From positions 1,240,001 to 1,304,000 of the forward strand of contig OY969783.1 of the NCBI GenBank assembly GCA_963702995.1: a DNA stretch of 64,000 nucleotides. The letters run 5' to 3'. The stretch is from MFD04580-c1 sp963702995. GTDB taxonomy: Bacteria > Planctomycetota > Phycisphaerae > Tepidisphaerales > Tepidisphaeraceae. A program made the translations under genes and the position numbers. The notes beneath the pieces are model-generated. The model was not told the origin of the DNA, ran no database searches, and worked only from the letters and a program-made list of their open reading frames with translations. This document shows, in pieces, positions 16,290-24,638 of this stretch (position 1 is its first letter; each line of letters starts with the position of its first letter).

Positions 16290-17081
16290 ATGGAAGCTTT
16301 TTACCCGATCGCCTTTGCCGGAGATGAGTTCGCAGGCGCCGCTGGCGTCGCGGCCGCGGTGTTGCTCGTCGGAACGTCCTTCGCTCTCCGGTGGCAACGG
16401 AATCGCCAGCGATTTGAGCTGGTGCGCATCGCCCTGGAGAACGGGGCGTCGGCCTTCCCGCCCGGCCCAGCGTATTGGGTCGCGTCCCTCCGCGAGGGCC
16501 TGACCATCCTTACGCTCGGCATCGGCCTCCTGATCTCCGGAAGCGGCGCATTTTACATGGGGGACCGCGTTCCCATGCCGTCGCATCCGAACATCGCGAC
16601 GACTTCCGCCGCCATGGCGCCAGCGGAGCCGGCCCCTTCCAGCGGGCCCGACCTCTCTGATGGCGGTGCTCCGCCCGGCCATTTCCCGCCGGACCACGGC
16701 GGCCGCCCTTTCCACGGCCCAGGCGACTTCCGCGAGCTTCCGCCCCGCGAAATGAATCCACACGATGGCCCGCCCGGCTCCGGGCGTAGCGGGCCCGGCG
16801 CCGACGCCCCCGGACGCGAAGGGCGGCCGCGGGACGAGCGCGACGGCCCGCCCCGAGACGATCATGAGGGCATGCGTCAAGACGGGCATCATGCGCCGCC
16901 TTCCCGCCAGCCGCAGAGCCCCGAGCTGGAAGCCTGGCACCGGGCGCAGGATATGAAGTCCATCGGTTTGGCTGCGCTGGGGTGCGGTCTGATCCTGGCG
17001 CTCCTTGGCGCCGTCCGGGTCGCCTATGCCCAGGTGGAGCGCCTTGCGGCCGGGTCGTCCGACTCCATCACGTCGGCCTGA
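16290..17081 (+). CDS. Membrane protein with DUF6249-like helices and a disordered acidic/His-rich loop
   Basis: 263 residues. Transmembrane segments at about 16-35 and 70-92 (LREGLTILTLGIGLLISGSGAFYM) flank an RFELVRIALENGASAF stretch, as in DUF6249-type membrane proteins. A long Pro/Gly/Asp/His-rich loop (about 95-215) precedes a last transmembrane helix (IGLAALGCGLILALLGAVRVAYA). The loop composition (PPGHFPPDHGGRPFHGPGDF, HHAPP) suggests an extracytoplasmic disordered region with possible metal-binding His. It lies divergent from the sigma/anti-sigma pair and 155 bp before the repeat-protein gene. The role is unknown; it may sense or present signals for the sigma system. Confidence 0.7.
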   Translation: MEAFYPIAFAGDEFAGAAGVAAAVLLVGTSFALRWQRNRQRFELVRIALENGASAFPPGPAYWVASLREGLTILTLGIGLLISGSGAFYMGDRVPMPSHPNIATTSAAMAPAEPAPSSGPDLSDGGAPPGHFPPDHGGRPFHGPGDFRELPPREMNPHDGPPGSGRSGPGADAPGREGRPRDERDGPPRDDHEGMRQDGHHAPPSRQPQSPELEAWHRAQDMKSIGLAALGCGLILALLGAVRVAYAQVERLAAGSSDSITSA

Positions 17082-17236
17082 CCATCGAACCCGAGGGGGG
17101 ATCTTTTGTCCCTCGACGCTGATCTCCAACCCCCAATCGTGCGCGATCGGGAGCGGTGGTGTCATTCTGTAATGGCGCTGCCGCCGCACCGAACCACATC
17201 GCCTGTCCGAGGCATATCTGAAACGAGGAGTTGAAC

Positions 17237-18869
17237 ATGAGAGCACTTGATAACCATCGCCGCTTTTGCCTGCCTGCCGTGGCGGGCGCGGCGTTGATCG
17301 GCTTGTTTGTCGCGGGCGCAGCCGCTCGCCCGGCCCCCCCGGATGAAGAGGGCGGCCCGGACGGCCGCTCGTTTCAACGCCAAGGCGAACCTGGGGACGA
17401 GCGTGGCCCCGGGCCCGGCTTTGACCGATCGCGGGCTTACGCGGATCGCGAATCTGGACCGGGCGATCGCGGGGGCCCGGGAAGGAACGAAGATGGCGGT
17501 CCCCCCTTACGACCGATGAGCCGCTCCAACCGCGGCGAGATGCGTGATGAAGGCGGGCAGGGCCTCCGCCCGCGCCGCGCGGCTTCCGTGGCCGGATGCG
17601 GGGCCGCGACGGAGAAGAAGGCGCCGGCCCCGGCATGCGGGGCGGGCCTCAAGGTGCCATGCGCGGTCGCGGTGGCGAGCAAGAGTCTCGCCTGAGACAA
17701 ATCGCGGCTTTGGTGGGCCGATGCAGGGTCGCGCCGGTGACGAAGGGCCTGGCACCGACATGCGTCGCGGCTTCCGTGGACCGATGCAAGGCCGCGGCGG
17801 CAACGAAGGGCCTCGCGCTGAGATGCGTCGCGGATTCCGTGGGCCGATGCAGGGTCGCGCCGGTGACGAAGGGCCTGGCGCTGAAATGCGTCGCGGCTTC
17901 CGTGGGCCGATGCAGGGTCGTGGCGGCAACGAAGGGCCTGGCGCTGACATGCGCCGGGGCTTCCGTAGTCCGATGCAGGGTCGCGGCGGCAACGAAGGGC
18001 CTGGCGCTGAGATGCGTCGCGGATTCCGTGAGCCGATGCAGGGCCGCGGTGGCAACGGAGGGCCTGGCGCTGAAATGCGTCGCGGCTTCCGTGGGCCGAT
18101 GCAAGGCCGCGGCGGTAACGAAGGGCCTGGCGCTGAAATGCGTCGCGGCTTCCGTGGGCCGATGCAGGGTCGTGGCGGTAACGAAGGGCCTCGCGCCGAG
18201 ATGCGCCGGGGCTTCCGTGGGCCGATGCAAGGCCGCGGCGGCAACGAAGGGCCTGGCGCTGAGATGCGCCGGGGCTTCCGTGGTCCGATGCAAGGCCGCG
18301 GCGGCAACGACGGGCCTACTTCCGAGATGCGCGGCGGATCCCGCCGGCCGATGCAGGGCCCAGACCGTAATCAGCGCCCGCAGATGTCGCGTGGCGGCCG
18401 CGGGCCGTCTGAAGGGCCAGACGACGCACAGGAGCCTGGCCCGCGGATGCGTCGAAACATGCAAGGTGGAGCACAGGAACGAAACGCCCCTCCCCAGACG
18501 GCCGCCCCAAGTGGTCGCGGCGGCCGTCGTGGACCGATGAGCCCTGATGACACTGCCGGCCCTCCACTGATGAACCGCGGCGCGCGAGGCGGCGCAGCCG
18601 GCGGCCAACCGGGGCCACGATCCGAGCGGCCGCAAGCGGATACCGATTCGAGCAGCCGCAACGCGGACGGCCCGCCGACGCCACCGCGCCAGTTCCGACG
18701 GGGCGGCCCCGGCAACGAAACGAATGGCGGCCCGACGCCGCCACAAGCCGGCGGACGGGGCCCGGACGACACCCGGGATCAGGCGCCTTCCAGGTCGCCC
18801 CGCCGGGGCCCCGATCGCGGGAACGGCGAGAACGGCGGCCGCACCGACTCCGCTCCAGCCGATCAATAG
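17237..18869 (+). CDS. Secreted Gly/Arg-rich protein with 21-residue tandem repeats (frame broken in the N-terminal third)
   Basis: Start at 17237 after GAGGAG. A signal peptide (RFCLPAVAGAALIGLFVAGAAA) leads into an Asp/Gly/Pro-rich segment. The frame shifts about 17570 and again about 17700, after which the third frame stays open to the TAG at 18869. The body is ten near-identical 21-residue units, FRGPMQGRGGNEGPGAEM plus RRG, followed by a diverged unit and a Gly/Arg/Pro-rich tail ending DSAPADQ. Predicted to be fully disordered, strongly basic and rich in RGG, like nucleic-acid- or polyanion-binding low-complexity proteins. The mature protein would be about 520 residues. Unusual for an exported protein; function unknown. 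Confidence 0.7.
17709..18335 (+). repeat. 63-bp coding tandem repeat, about ten units
   Basis: Ten successive 63-bp units starting ATGCGTCGCGGCTTCCGTGG encode the 21-residue repeat. Units differ at few positions, mostly synonymous or Gly/Asp/Asn swaps, and some neighbouring units are nearly identical. This points to recent expansion by slippage or unequal exchange. Confidence 0.88.
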
Positions 18870-19142
18870 TTCTGAAAACCCACCTGTTGCGCTCGCTCAC
18901 TTCTGTCGCGGATGGCCACTTCCGTCGGTCATGTTTGCGCGACAGGGTTGCGGCACGCAAGTTATGGAGGAAGCTCGTGCAGGGAGACTCTTACCTCCGT
19001 CGTGCCACCCGTTCTGTGCCGCCGGTTCTCTGACCGGCGGTTCCGCCGACCACGTACACCCCGCCGACGAGCGCACCCGCGGCACGTCGGGGCGGGCGTT
19101 CGTGGAACGTTTGCGATTGCCCCGAACTCAGTCATGCAAGAA

Positions 19143-19188
19143 CGCGGGGCACGTGGGTTCAACGCCACGTGCCCCGCGCTCATTTTTT
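19143..19188 (+). terminator. Strong intrinsic terminator after the repeat-protein gene
   Basis: Stem CGCGGGGCACGTGG (19143-19156) pairs perfectly with CCACGTGCCCCGCG (19165-19178) across an 8-nt loop and is followed by a T6 run at 19183-19188. It separates the plus-strand repeat-protein gene from the convergent ferritin-like gene ending at 19209. The rest of the gene-free stretch 18870-19208 shows nothing else. Confidence 0.88.
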
Positions 19189-19208
19189 CGATCACAGTCG
19201 TCGTTCGA

Positions 19209-19967
19209 TCAGAGCACGATGAACGGCGAAACCGATTTAAGGACATCGTCAGGCGACCGCGGAAGGTCGCGGCCGCCGTTGTTGTTCGCGAGCGGCGCTA
19301 CCGACGGGCCTCCACCGAAGAAGTCATGAATGAGCTCCGCGATGACCGCCGTGTGGCGCGCCTCGGTCCCTTGGATACCGGCCGCGACCGGAAGATAGGT
19401 TTTCGTCGCCAGATAGGGGATGGCGCCCAGGTAGGCGCTGACCCCCGTGTTCTCGGCGATGTACAGAAGGTTCAGGACGCCTTGGACGTCGAGTTTGTTG
19501 ATCCCAAAGTCGAACTTGGCGGTGCTGAACGGCGCCTTCTTCAACAGCGACTGGCTTCCCAACGCCGCGTTCAGGAAGTTCCGATGCTCCAACTCCACCT
19601 TGCCGAACTCGGCGACGACGCGGACGTGGCGCACCTTCGGGCTCTGGAAGAGCGGCTCGATCTTGTTCCCGAAGTTATCCACGCCGCCCGAACTGAGACG
19701 CGCCACAGCCTGACGGTAGAGCTCGGATTCGAGTGCTTCGAGCGCCAAGGCGTAGTTGAGGACTTTGATGTCGCCGCTCCCGGGGATCTGGGCGAAAGTG
19801 AGCGGCGGGTTCACGGCGGCATGGGCGCGGTCCGTGATGAGAATGCTCGCCGTCGCGACGGCGGCCGTTGCAAGGGCGGCGCGCGACAGCAACGCACGAC
19901 GCTCGCCGTTCCGAGGCGCCGCGCCGGCGGCCGTTTCGGTTGATTTTGCAGCGTTCACAAGTTCCAT
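19209..19967 (-). CDS. Exported ferritin-like domain protein
   Basis: 252 residues. The start at 19967 follows AAAAGGAAAAG. The twin-arginine-type leader ERRALLSRAALATAAVATASILITDRAHA suggests Tat export. The mature part is an all-helical ferritin-like (Ferritin_2/DUF4439-type) bundle with Glu and His in the expected places: ALALEALESELYRQA, KVELEHRNFLNAAL, IAENTGVSAYLGAI and GTEARHTAVIAELI. Members of this family are annotated as desiccation- or stress-associated; metal binding is likely but not proven. It forms a pair with the paralogue upstream at 20061-20876. Confidence 0.85.
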   Translation of the reverse strand: MELVNAAKSTETAAGAAPRNGERRALLSRAALATAAVATASILITDRAHAAVNPPLTFAQIPGSGDIKVLNYALALEALESELYRQAVARLSSGGVDNFGNKIEPLFQSPKVRHVRVVAEFGKVELEHRNFLNAALGSQSLLKKAPFSTAKFDFGINKLDVQGVLNLLYIAENTGVSAYLGAIPYLATKTYLPVAAGIQGTEARHTAVIAELIHDFFGGGPSVAPLANNNGGRDLPRSPDDVLKSVSPFIVL

Positions 19968-20060
19968 GGCTTTTCCTTTTTTCCGTCCCTGTCATGCGCT
20001 GGGCATGAGGGATTGACATCAAGTGATGGAGCAACCAGACGGGTAACCCCGACGGGAAGG

Positions 20061-20876
20061 TCAGGCGAAATACGCCGACGCGCGGGCAACGACCGTCGCG
20101 GGCTTGAGGTAGTATTCGAACGTGTTGGGGCTCGGGTAGCTTGGGGTGACTTTAAGGTCGCCCGGCATTGGGTGCGGGCCCGCGTCCGCCGGCGTCGGGA
20201 GGCTCTCGGAGATGACGCCCGAGTGACGCGCTTCGGTGGAGAAGATCGTCCCGGCCACCTGGATCAGCCCCAGCGTTGAAAGGTACGGCGCCGCTCCCAG
20301 ATAGGCGCGGACGCCGGTTTCTTCCAGCGGCAGGATGCTCGACATGATGTCGTTCAGGTTTGGGGCGACCGGGCGCGTGAACTTGTAGCCGCGCGGGTTT
20401 GGCTTGGTCGGCGTCCCGCCGAGCTGGGGGATCGTCGCCCGGAGAAAGTCCCGGTGCGCCGCCTCGACATAGCTGAACTCAACGAGGTAAGCGAACAAGT
20501 CCTGGGCGGTGTAGGGGTTCAGCCCGCCGAGCGACACCTTCAACTTATAGACCGAGGCGTTGCTCGCGAGGGGCGTCGATACCGCGAAGCCGCTAGCGAT
20601 GTTGAGCGCCTGGCGGTATAGGTCTGCCTCGAGAATCTCGAGCGTCAGGGCGAAGTTCAGCACCTTGATGTCGAGGTTCTCACCCGGGATGGCGGCGAAC
20701 TGCTGGGCGCCGTCGGTGGGCGTACCGGGCAGGGCCGATGGGCCGGCCGAGGCGGTCGAGATCAGCCTTCCGCCGAGCAATTGATCGGCCGCGAACCCGA
20801 GGCCCGCGGCGGTCATCGCCGTCAGGAAAGCGCGGCGGGACGCCGGGCTGCGGCGGAGTTCTTCCACGTCGTACAT
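20061..20876 (-). CDS. Tat-exported ferritin-like domain protein
   Basis: 271 residues from the ATG at 20876, chosen because AAAAGGAG lies 8 nt upstream; an open extension to 20945 is rejected. The leader SPASRRAFLTAMTAAGLGFAADQLL is a good twin-arginine signal. The ferritin-like core shows FALTLEILEADLYRQAL, FSYVEAAHRDFLRATI, LEETGVRAYLGAAPYL and STEARHSGVISESL, matching the neighbour at 19209 domain by domain. Gene order (two secreted ferritin-like proteins divergent from an ECF sigma gene) suggests a stress-induced pair controlled by that sigma factor. Confidence 0.87.
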   Translation of the reverse strand: MYDVEELRRSPASRRAFLTAMTAAGLGFAADQLLGGRLISTASAGPSALPGTPTDGAQQFAAIPGENLDIKVLNFALTLEILEADLYRQALNIASGFAVSTPLASNASVYKLKVSLGGLNPYTAQDLFAYLVEFSYVEAAHRDFLRATIPQLGGTPTKPNPRGYKFTRPVAPNLNDIMSSILPLEETGVRAYLGAAPYLSTLGLIQVAGTIFSTEARHSGVISESLPTPADAGPHPMPGDLKVTPSYPSPNTFEYYLKPATVVARASAYFA

Positions 20877-21269
20877 GCGATAGCTCCTTTTCAGGCATTC
20901 GGGCCTCATGCGGGCCACCAGATCGAAAAACGGGGGGACAACCAAGTAACGCTGTGAGGGCTGACGCCAAAAGCAACGGCTGTGCCCAGGAAAAGACCGC
21001 TCGCGAACGACATCCCGTCGCCGTGCCGCTCGCCACCCTGCGAGCCGGACGATCGGTCAAACGTGCTGAGATACGTTGGGCGCGGGCCTCCGGATTTTTC
21101 AACGCCGGCCCTGGGCGGCGCTGCTCCGTTTGTCCTGGCGATCACGCCCGTTCCCGTTTCACGGTTCCCTTCGCCTCACCCCCGGCATATGCTCCTGCGT
21201 ACCCGCCTCACCTCGCCTACTGACGTTGTCTTGGCGCCCGGTCCGAAGCAGGCGGCCTGTGGAGCCTTG
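20877..21269. promoter_or_regulatory. Divergent intergenic region between the ferritin-like pair and the ECF sigma gene
   Basis: Gene-free stretch that must hold the promoters for both directions. An open frame upstream of 21270 (to 20982) is in phase with the sigma gene, but its sequence is not sigma-like. I could not identify -35/-10 boxes with confidence. Confidence 0.4.
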
Positions 21270-21869
21270 ATGCAACGGCCTCGGCAAGATGCTTCGCCGA
21301 ACGATGTGAACCTGGACGACCACGCGCTCATGGCGCGCGTCCAGGCTCGGGACAGCACGGCCCTGGCGTCCCTCTTCGATCGCTATGGCGGGGCCGTCTA
21401 CGGGTTGTGCCTTCGCGCCTTACGCGACGAAGGGGAGGCCGAAGACCTGCTCGTCGATATTTTCTGGGAGTTGTGGGAGAAAGGCGGCCGATATGACCGG
21501 AGCCGCGGCAGCCCGATCGGTCACCTGATGGGGCTTGCCCGAAGCCGTCTGGTGGACCGCCTTCGTTCGCGGCGGTCTCGATACCGGCTCTCGGGCAACG
21601 GGACGGGCCTGGAGTCGGCGTCCAGCGAAACGACCGACCCGCTGGGCGGCCCAGTGAACGACGCGATCTTTTCCGAACAGCGCGACCGTGTGATCCGCGC
21701 GATGGCGTCGTTGCCACCGGAACAGCGCGAGGCGCTCGAAATGGCATTTTTCAACGCGATGACTCACTCAGAAGTTGCAGAACAGCTCTGCCAGCCGCTT
21801 GGGACGATCAAGACTCGAATCAGGCAAGCCCTCATCCAGTTGCGCGGGGCGCTTGCCAGCGAAACCTGA
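21270..21869 (+). CDS. ECF sigma factor (SigK-like group)
   Basis: 199 residues from the ATG at 21270, preceded by GGAG. Region 2: ALMARVQARDSTALASLFDRYGGAVYGLCLRALRDEGEAEDLLVDIFWELWEKGGRYDRSRGSPIGHLMGLARSRLVDRLR. Region 4: AMASLPPEQREALEMAFFNAMTHSEVAEQLCQPLGTIKTRIRQALIQLRGAL. This pattern fits the sigma-K/RskA-controlled group. The next gene is a RskA-type anti-sigma factor, and the divergent ferritin-like genes are likely targets. Confidence 0.94.
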   Translation: MQRPRQDASPNDVNLDDHALMARVQARDSTALASLFDRYGGAVYGLCLRALRDEGEAEDLLVDIFWELWEKGGRYDRSRGSPIGHLMGLARSRLVDRLRSRRSRYRLSGNGTGLESASSETTDPLGGPVNDAIFSEQRDRVIRAMASLPPEQREALEMAFFNAMTHSEVAEQLCQPLGTIKTRIRQALIQLRGALASET

Positions 21870-21941
21870 CAGACAAGCGGGAATTCCGATACCGATTCAT
21901 CCATCCGAGCACAGGCGACGTATGGAGTTCGGGACCACTCC

Positions 21942-22877
21942 ATGAACTGCGATCAGTGCAAAGACCTGATGCTCCTTTACGCGATGGGCGCCCTTGAGGG
22001 CGACGACCTCGCGGGGCTTCGCGCCCATCTGGGCTCGGGGTGCCCCGTCTGTGAAGGGCGGCTTGCCGAAGCCACGTCGGTCTTCGCGCTCCTTCCCCTC
22101 TCCGCGCCGCCGATCGACCCGCCGGCGTCGGCCCGGCGGAGGTTGATGGCGTCGGTCGAGTCCGGGGCGCTGCTCGACAGAGCGCGAGCCGCTCCCCCCG
22201 GCGCTTCGCGTGTTGGAACAGCGCCCGCCAGAACAGTAGCCGCAAGCGGCCGCTCGGAGGGTGCGGGCCCGCCAAGCACGCCGCTCCCCGCCGGGGCGGA
22301 ATCCCCCGCGGGCAAGGCGGCGCCGCTCGTCCGCGGCGGCCGCCCGGCATGGCTGCGGCCGGCGTTTTACGGCGGCCTCGCCGCCTCGATCGCGACCGCC
22401 CTGATCTTCTCGTACCTGCTGTTCACCCAGCATCAGGCCAATGAGCGACTGCGGCTCGCCCTCGCCCAGCGCGAAGCGGAACTGGTGGAGGTTCGCGACG
22501 CCGCCCGACAGACGGGCGACGCGATCCGGTTCATCCAGTCGCCAGCGCTTCAGGTGGTCAATCTCAAGGGAACCGACGCGCAAAAAGGGGCCACCGCGCG
22601 GCTCCTCTGGGACCCGGCGTCCAACGCGCTGCGGCTCTATGCCGCCGGGCTTCCGCCGCTCCCCCCGGACCGCGCCTACGAGCTGTGGCTGATCAATTCT
22701 TCGTCCGCCAAGATCCCCGCCGGGACGTTCACGGTGAACGACAGCGGAAAAGCCGTCTTCGCCAACGCCCTCCCCCAAAGCCCCGGCCCACTGGCCGCCG
22801 GCGCCGTCACCGACGAGAAGTCGGGCGGCGAGACGTCCCCAAAGGGGCAGATCCGTCTCCTCGGCACGACGCCGTGA
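21942..22877 (+). CDS. RskA-type zinc anti-sigma factor
   Basis: 311 residues. The N-terminal anti-sigma domain starts MNCDQCKDLMLLYAMGALEGDDLAGLRAHLGSGCPVC, with the HxxxCxxC zinc pattern (H in RAHL, CPVC). After a disordered Ala/Pro linker there is one transmembrane helix (AFYGGLAASIATALIFSYLLF, about 143-163), a coiled segment (NERLRLALAQREAELVEVRDAA) and a C-terminal RskA domain (ARLLWDPASNALRLYAAGLPPLPPDRAYELWLINSSSAKIPAGTF). It would hold the sigma factor at the membrane until regulated proteolysis. Confidence 0.9.
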   Translation: MNCDQCKDLMLLYAMGALEGDDLAGLRAHLGSGCPVCEGRLAEATSVFALLPLSAPPIDPPASARRRLMASVESGALLDRARAAPPGASRVGTAPARTVAASGRSEGAGPPSTPLPAGAESPAGKAAPLVRGGRPAWLRPAFYGGLAASIATALIFSYLLFTQHQANERLRLALAQREAELVEVRDAARQTGDAIRFIQSPALQVVNLKGTDAQKGATARLLWDPASNALRLYAAGLPPLPPDRAYELWLINSSSAKIPAGTFTVNDSGKAVFANALPQSPGPLAAGAVTDEKSGGETSPKGQIRLLGTTP

Positions 22878-23015
22878 GTGGGAACGATGCGACTCGAAAT
22901 GCCGCACCCTGTCTCGGCGCCTCAAGAACCCGCCCGATCTTTCATCTGCTGAAACTTTTCGGACGCGCCGGCGTCTATCTGACTCGGTGAACGCTTGAGT
23001 CGGGCGAAGAACCCT

Positions 23016-23096
23016 GTAACAGGCACACTCCGTGTGCCGTCGGCCGCCAGACCGGCTCCGGGGATCGGCGGACGGCACACGGAGTGTGCCTGCTAC
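23016..23096. repeat. REP-like palindromic repeat, family A, copy 3
   Basis: 81 bp, arms (G)TAACAGGCACACTCCGTGTG and CACACGGAGTGTGCCTGCTA. It ends 15 bp before the start of the first DUF4139 gene and is almost identical to the copy at 24543, with which it was co-duplicated. Confidence 0.87.
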
Positions 23097-23111
23097 TTAA
23101 GAGATCAACCG

Positions 23112-24537
23112 ATGACGAATCGAACAGCCCTGCTGACGCTCGCCGCGCTTCTCGTCGCCACGATCGCGGCTACCGCTGCTGCCAAAAACGTAGACCTCTC
23201 CACCGTCCCGAAGCGGAACACCGTTCAGCTTACGATCTACAACAGCGAGGACCTCACCCTCGTCCGCGAGACACGCGCCGTCACGTTCAAGAAAGGCGTC
23301 AACCCGCTCCAGTTTTCCTGGGCCAACACGCTCATCGACCCGAGCAGCGTCCACCTGCGATTTTTATCCCACGCCGAGACGCTCGACGTGCTCGACACCA
23401 CCTTCCCGCACGACAAGCCGCAGATGCTCTACTGGAACGTGCAGAGCGATTTCGACGGCGAGGCGATGCTGGAGATCACCTACTTCACCAGCGGTATCAG
23501 TTGGGCGGCCGACTACACCCTCGTCGCCGACAAGGATGAGAAGGAGCTGAAGCTCGAGAGCTTCGTGAAGGTCACCAATCAGTCCGGCGAGGAGTATGAG
23601 AACGCCGAAGTACGCCTGGTCGTGGGCACGATCAACCTGGTCGAGAAGATCGCACACCTCGCACAGATCCCCTTGGAAGAGGTGGAGAAACTAGGCGACC
23701 TGAAAAAACGCAAAATGGAGGTCACAAGGCTTTCCGTAGATGCACCTGCGCCGGCGGCCCCCGCGACCGAATCGCTCGCCAGCGCGACGTCGCAGCCGAA
23801 AGGAGATCATCAAGGAAGGTTTGAGCGAATACTTCATCTACACGATCGAAGGGACCGAAACGATCCCCAACGGCTGGAGCAAACGCCTCCGCTCTCTCGA
23901 AACCTCGGCGATCCCGCTTAAGGTCCAGTACCGCTACCGCCCCGCCGAGTACGGGGATGAACTGGTCCGCATGTACCTGATGACCAACGACAAGCCGTCG
24001 AAGCTCGGCACAACGCCCCTGCCCAACGGCGCGGTTCGGGTCTTCCGGGACAACGGCCGCGGGGGACTGTCGTTCCTGGCTTCGCAGGAGATCAAGTACA
24101 TCCCGATTGGCGACAAGATCGAGTTGAACCTCGGGCATGACCCAAATGTCCTGTTCGACCTCGTGAAGCTCCGGGCGTCGCGCGACAATATCTGGATGCA
24201 GCTCAACGGCCTGGACGTCTACCGCAAGGTGGGCCAGCCGGGTGTGGCGATCGAGGTCAACAGCGCTGTCGCCGGGTGGGACGAGCACGAGGTGTACACC
24301 CAGCGCATCCGCAACTTTACCCCGCGGCCGATCGAAGTCGAGGTCCGCCGCCCGTGGCCAGGGGACATCACCTTCCGCAGTCGGCTCAACCCGACCCTCT
24401 TCGACTACCTGACGCCGCAGTTCACGACGACGGTGGGGACGGGGGAGAAGAAAGACCTGCTTTTTGAGATCGTCCGACGCCAGGGGCACAACGCGAAGCA
24501 GAACAACGTGACGCTGGAAGCGGCCGAAGCTCAATGA
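23112..24537 (+). CDS. Exported DUF4139-domain protein, copy 1 (frameshift near 23800)
   Basis: Signal peptide MTNRTALLTLAALLVATIAATAAAK, then the DUF4139-type beta-rich region (VQLTIYNSEDLTLVRETRAVTFKKGVNPLQFSWANTLIDPSSVHLRFLSH...WNVQSDFDGEAMLEITYFTSGISWAADYTLV). The frame breaks at GCCGAAAGGAG, where copy 2 has GCCGAAGGAG, a one-A difference in a homopolymer. It then continues EIIKEGLSEYFIYTIEGTETIPNGWSKRL to the TGA at 24537. About 475 residues. Function of DUF4139 proteins is unsettled (surface or envelope related). Nearly identical to the next gene except for a ~40-residue linker. Confidence 0.85.
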
Positions 24538-24542
24538 CGCCC

Positions 24543-24623
24543 GCAGCAGGCACACTCCGTGTGCCGTCGGCCGCCAGACCGGCTCCGGGGATCGGCGGAC
24601 GGCACACGGAGTGTGCCTGCTAC
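24543..24623. repeat. REP-like palindromic repeat, family A, copy 4
   Basis: 81 bp, same arms and spacer as the copy at 23016 (spacing 1527 bp). It lies between the two DUF4139 genes, 15 bp before the second start codon, so the repeat belongs to the duplicated unit. Confidence 0.88.
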
Positions 24624-24638
24624 TCAAGAGATCAACCG

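Noticed and set aside
17709..18335. CRISPR-like regular repeat array
   Set aside because: Units are contiguous 63-bp coding repeats without unique spacers and no cas genes are present.
20982..21269. N-terminal extension of the second sigma factor
   Set aside because: The extension has no sigma features, whereas an ATG with a GGAG site at 21270 gives the normal length.
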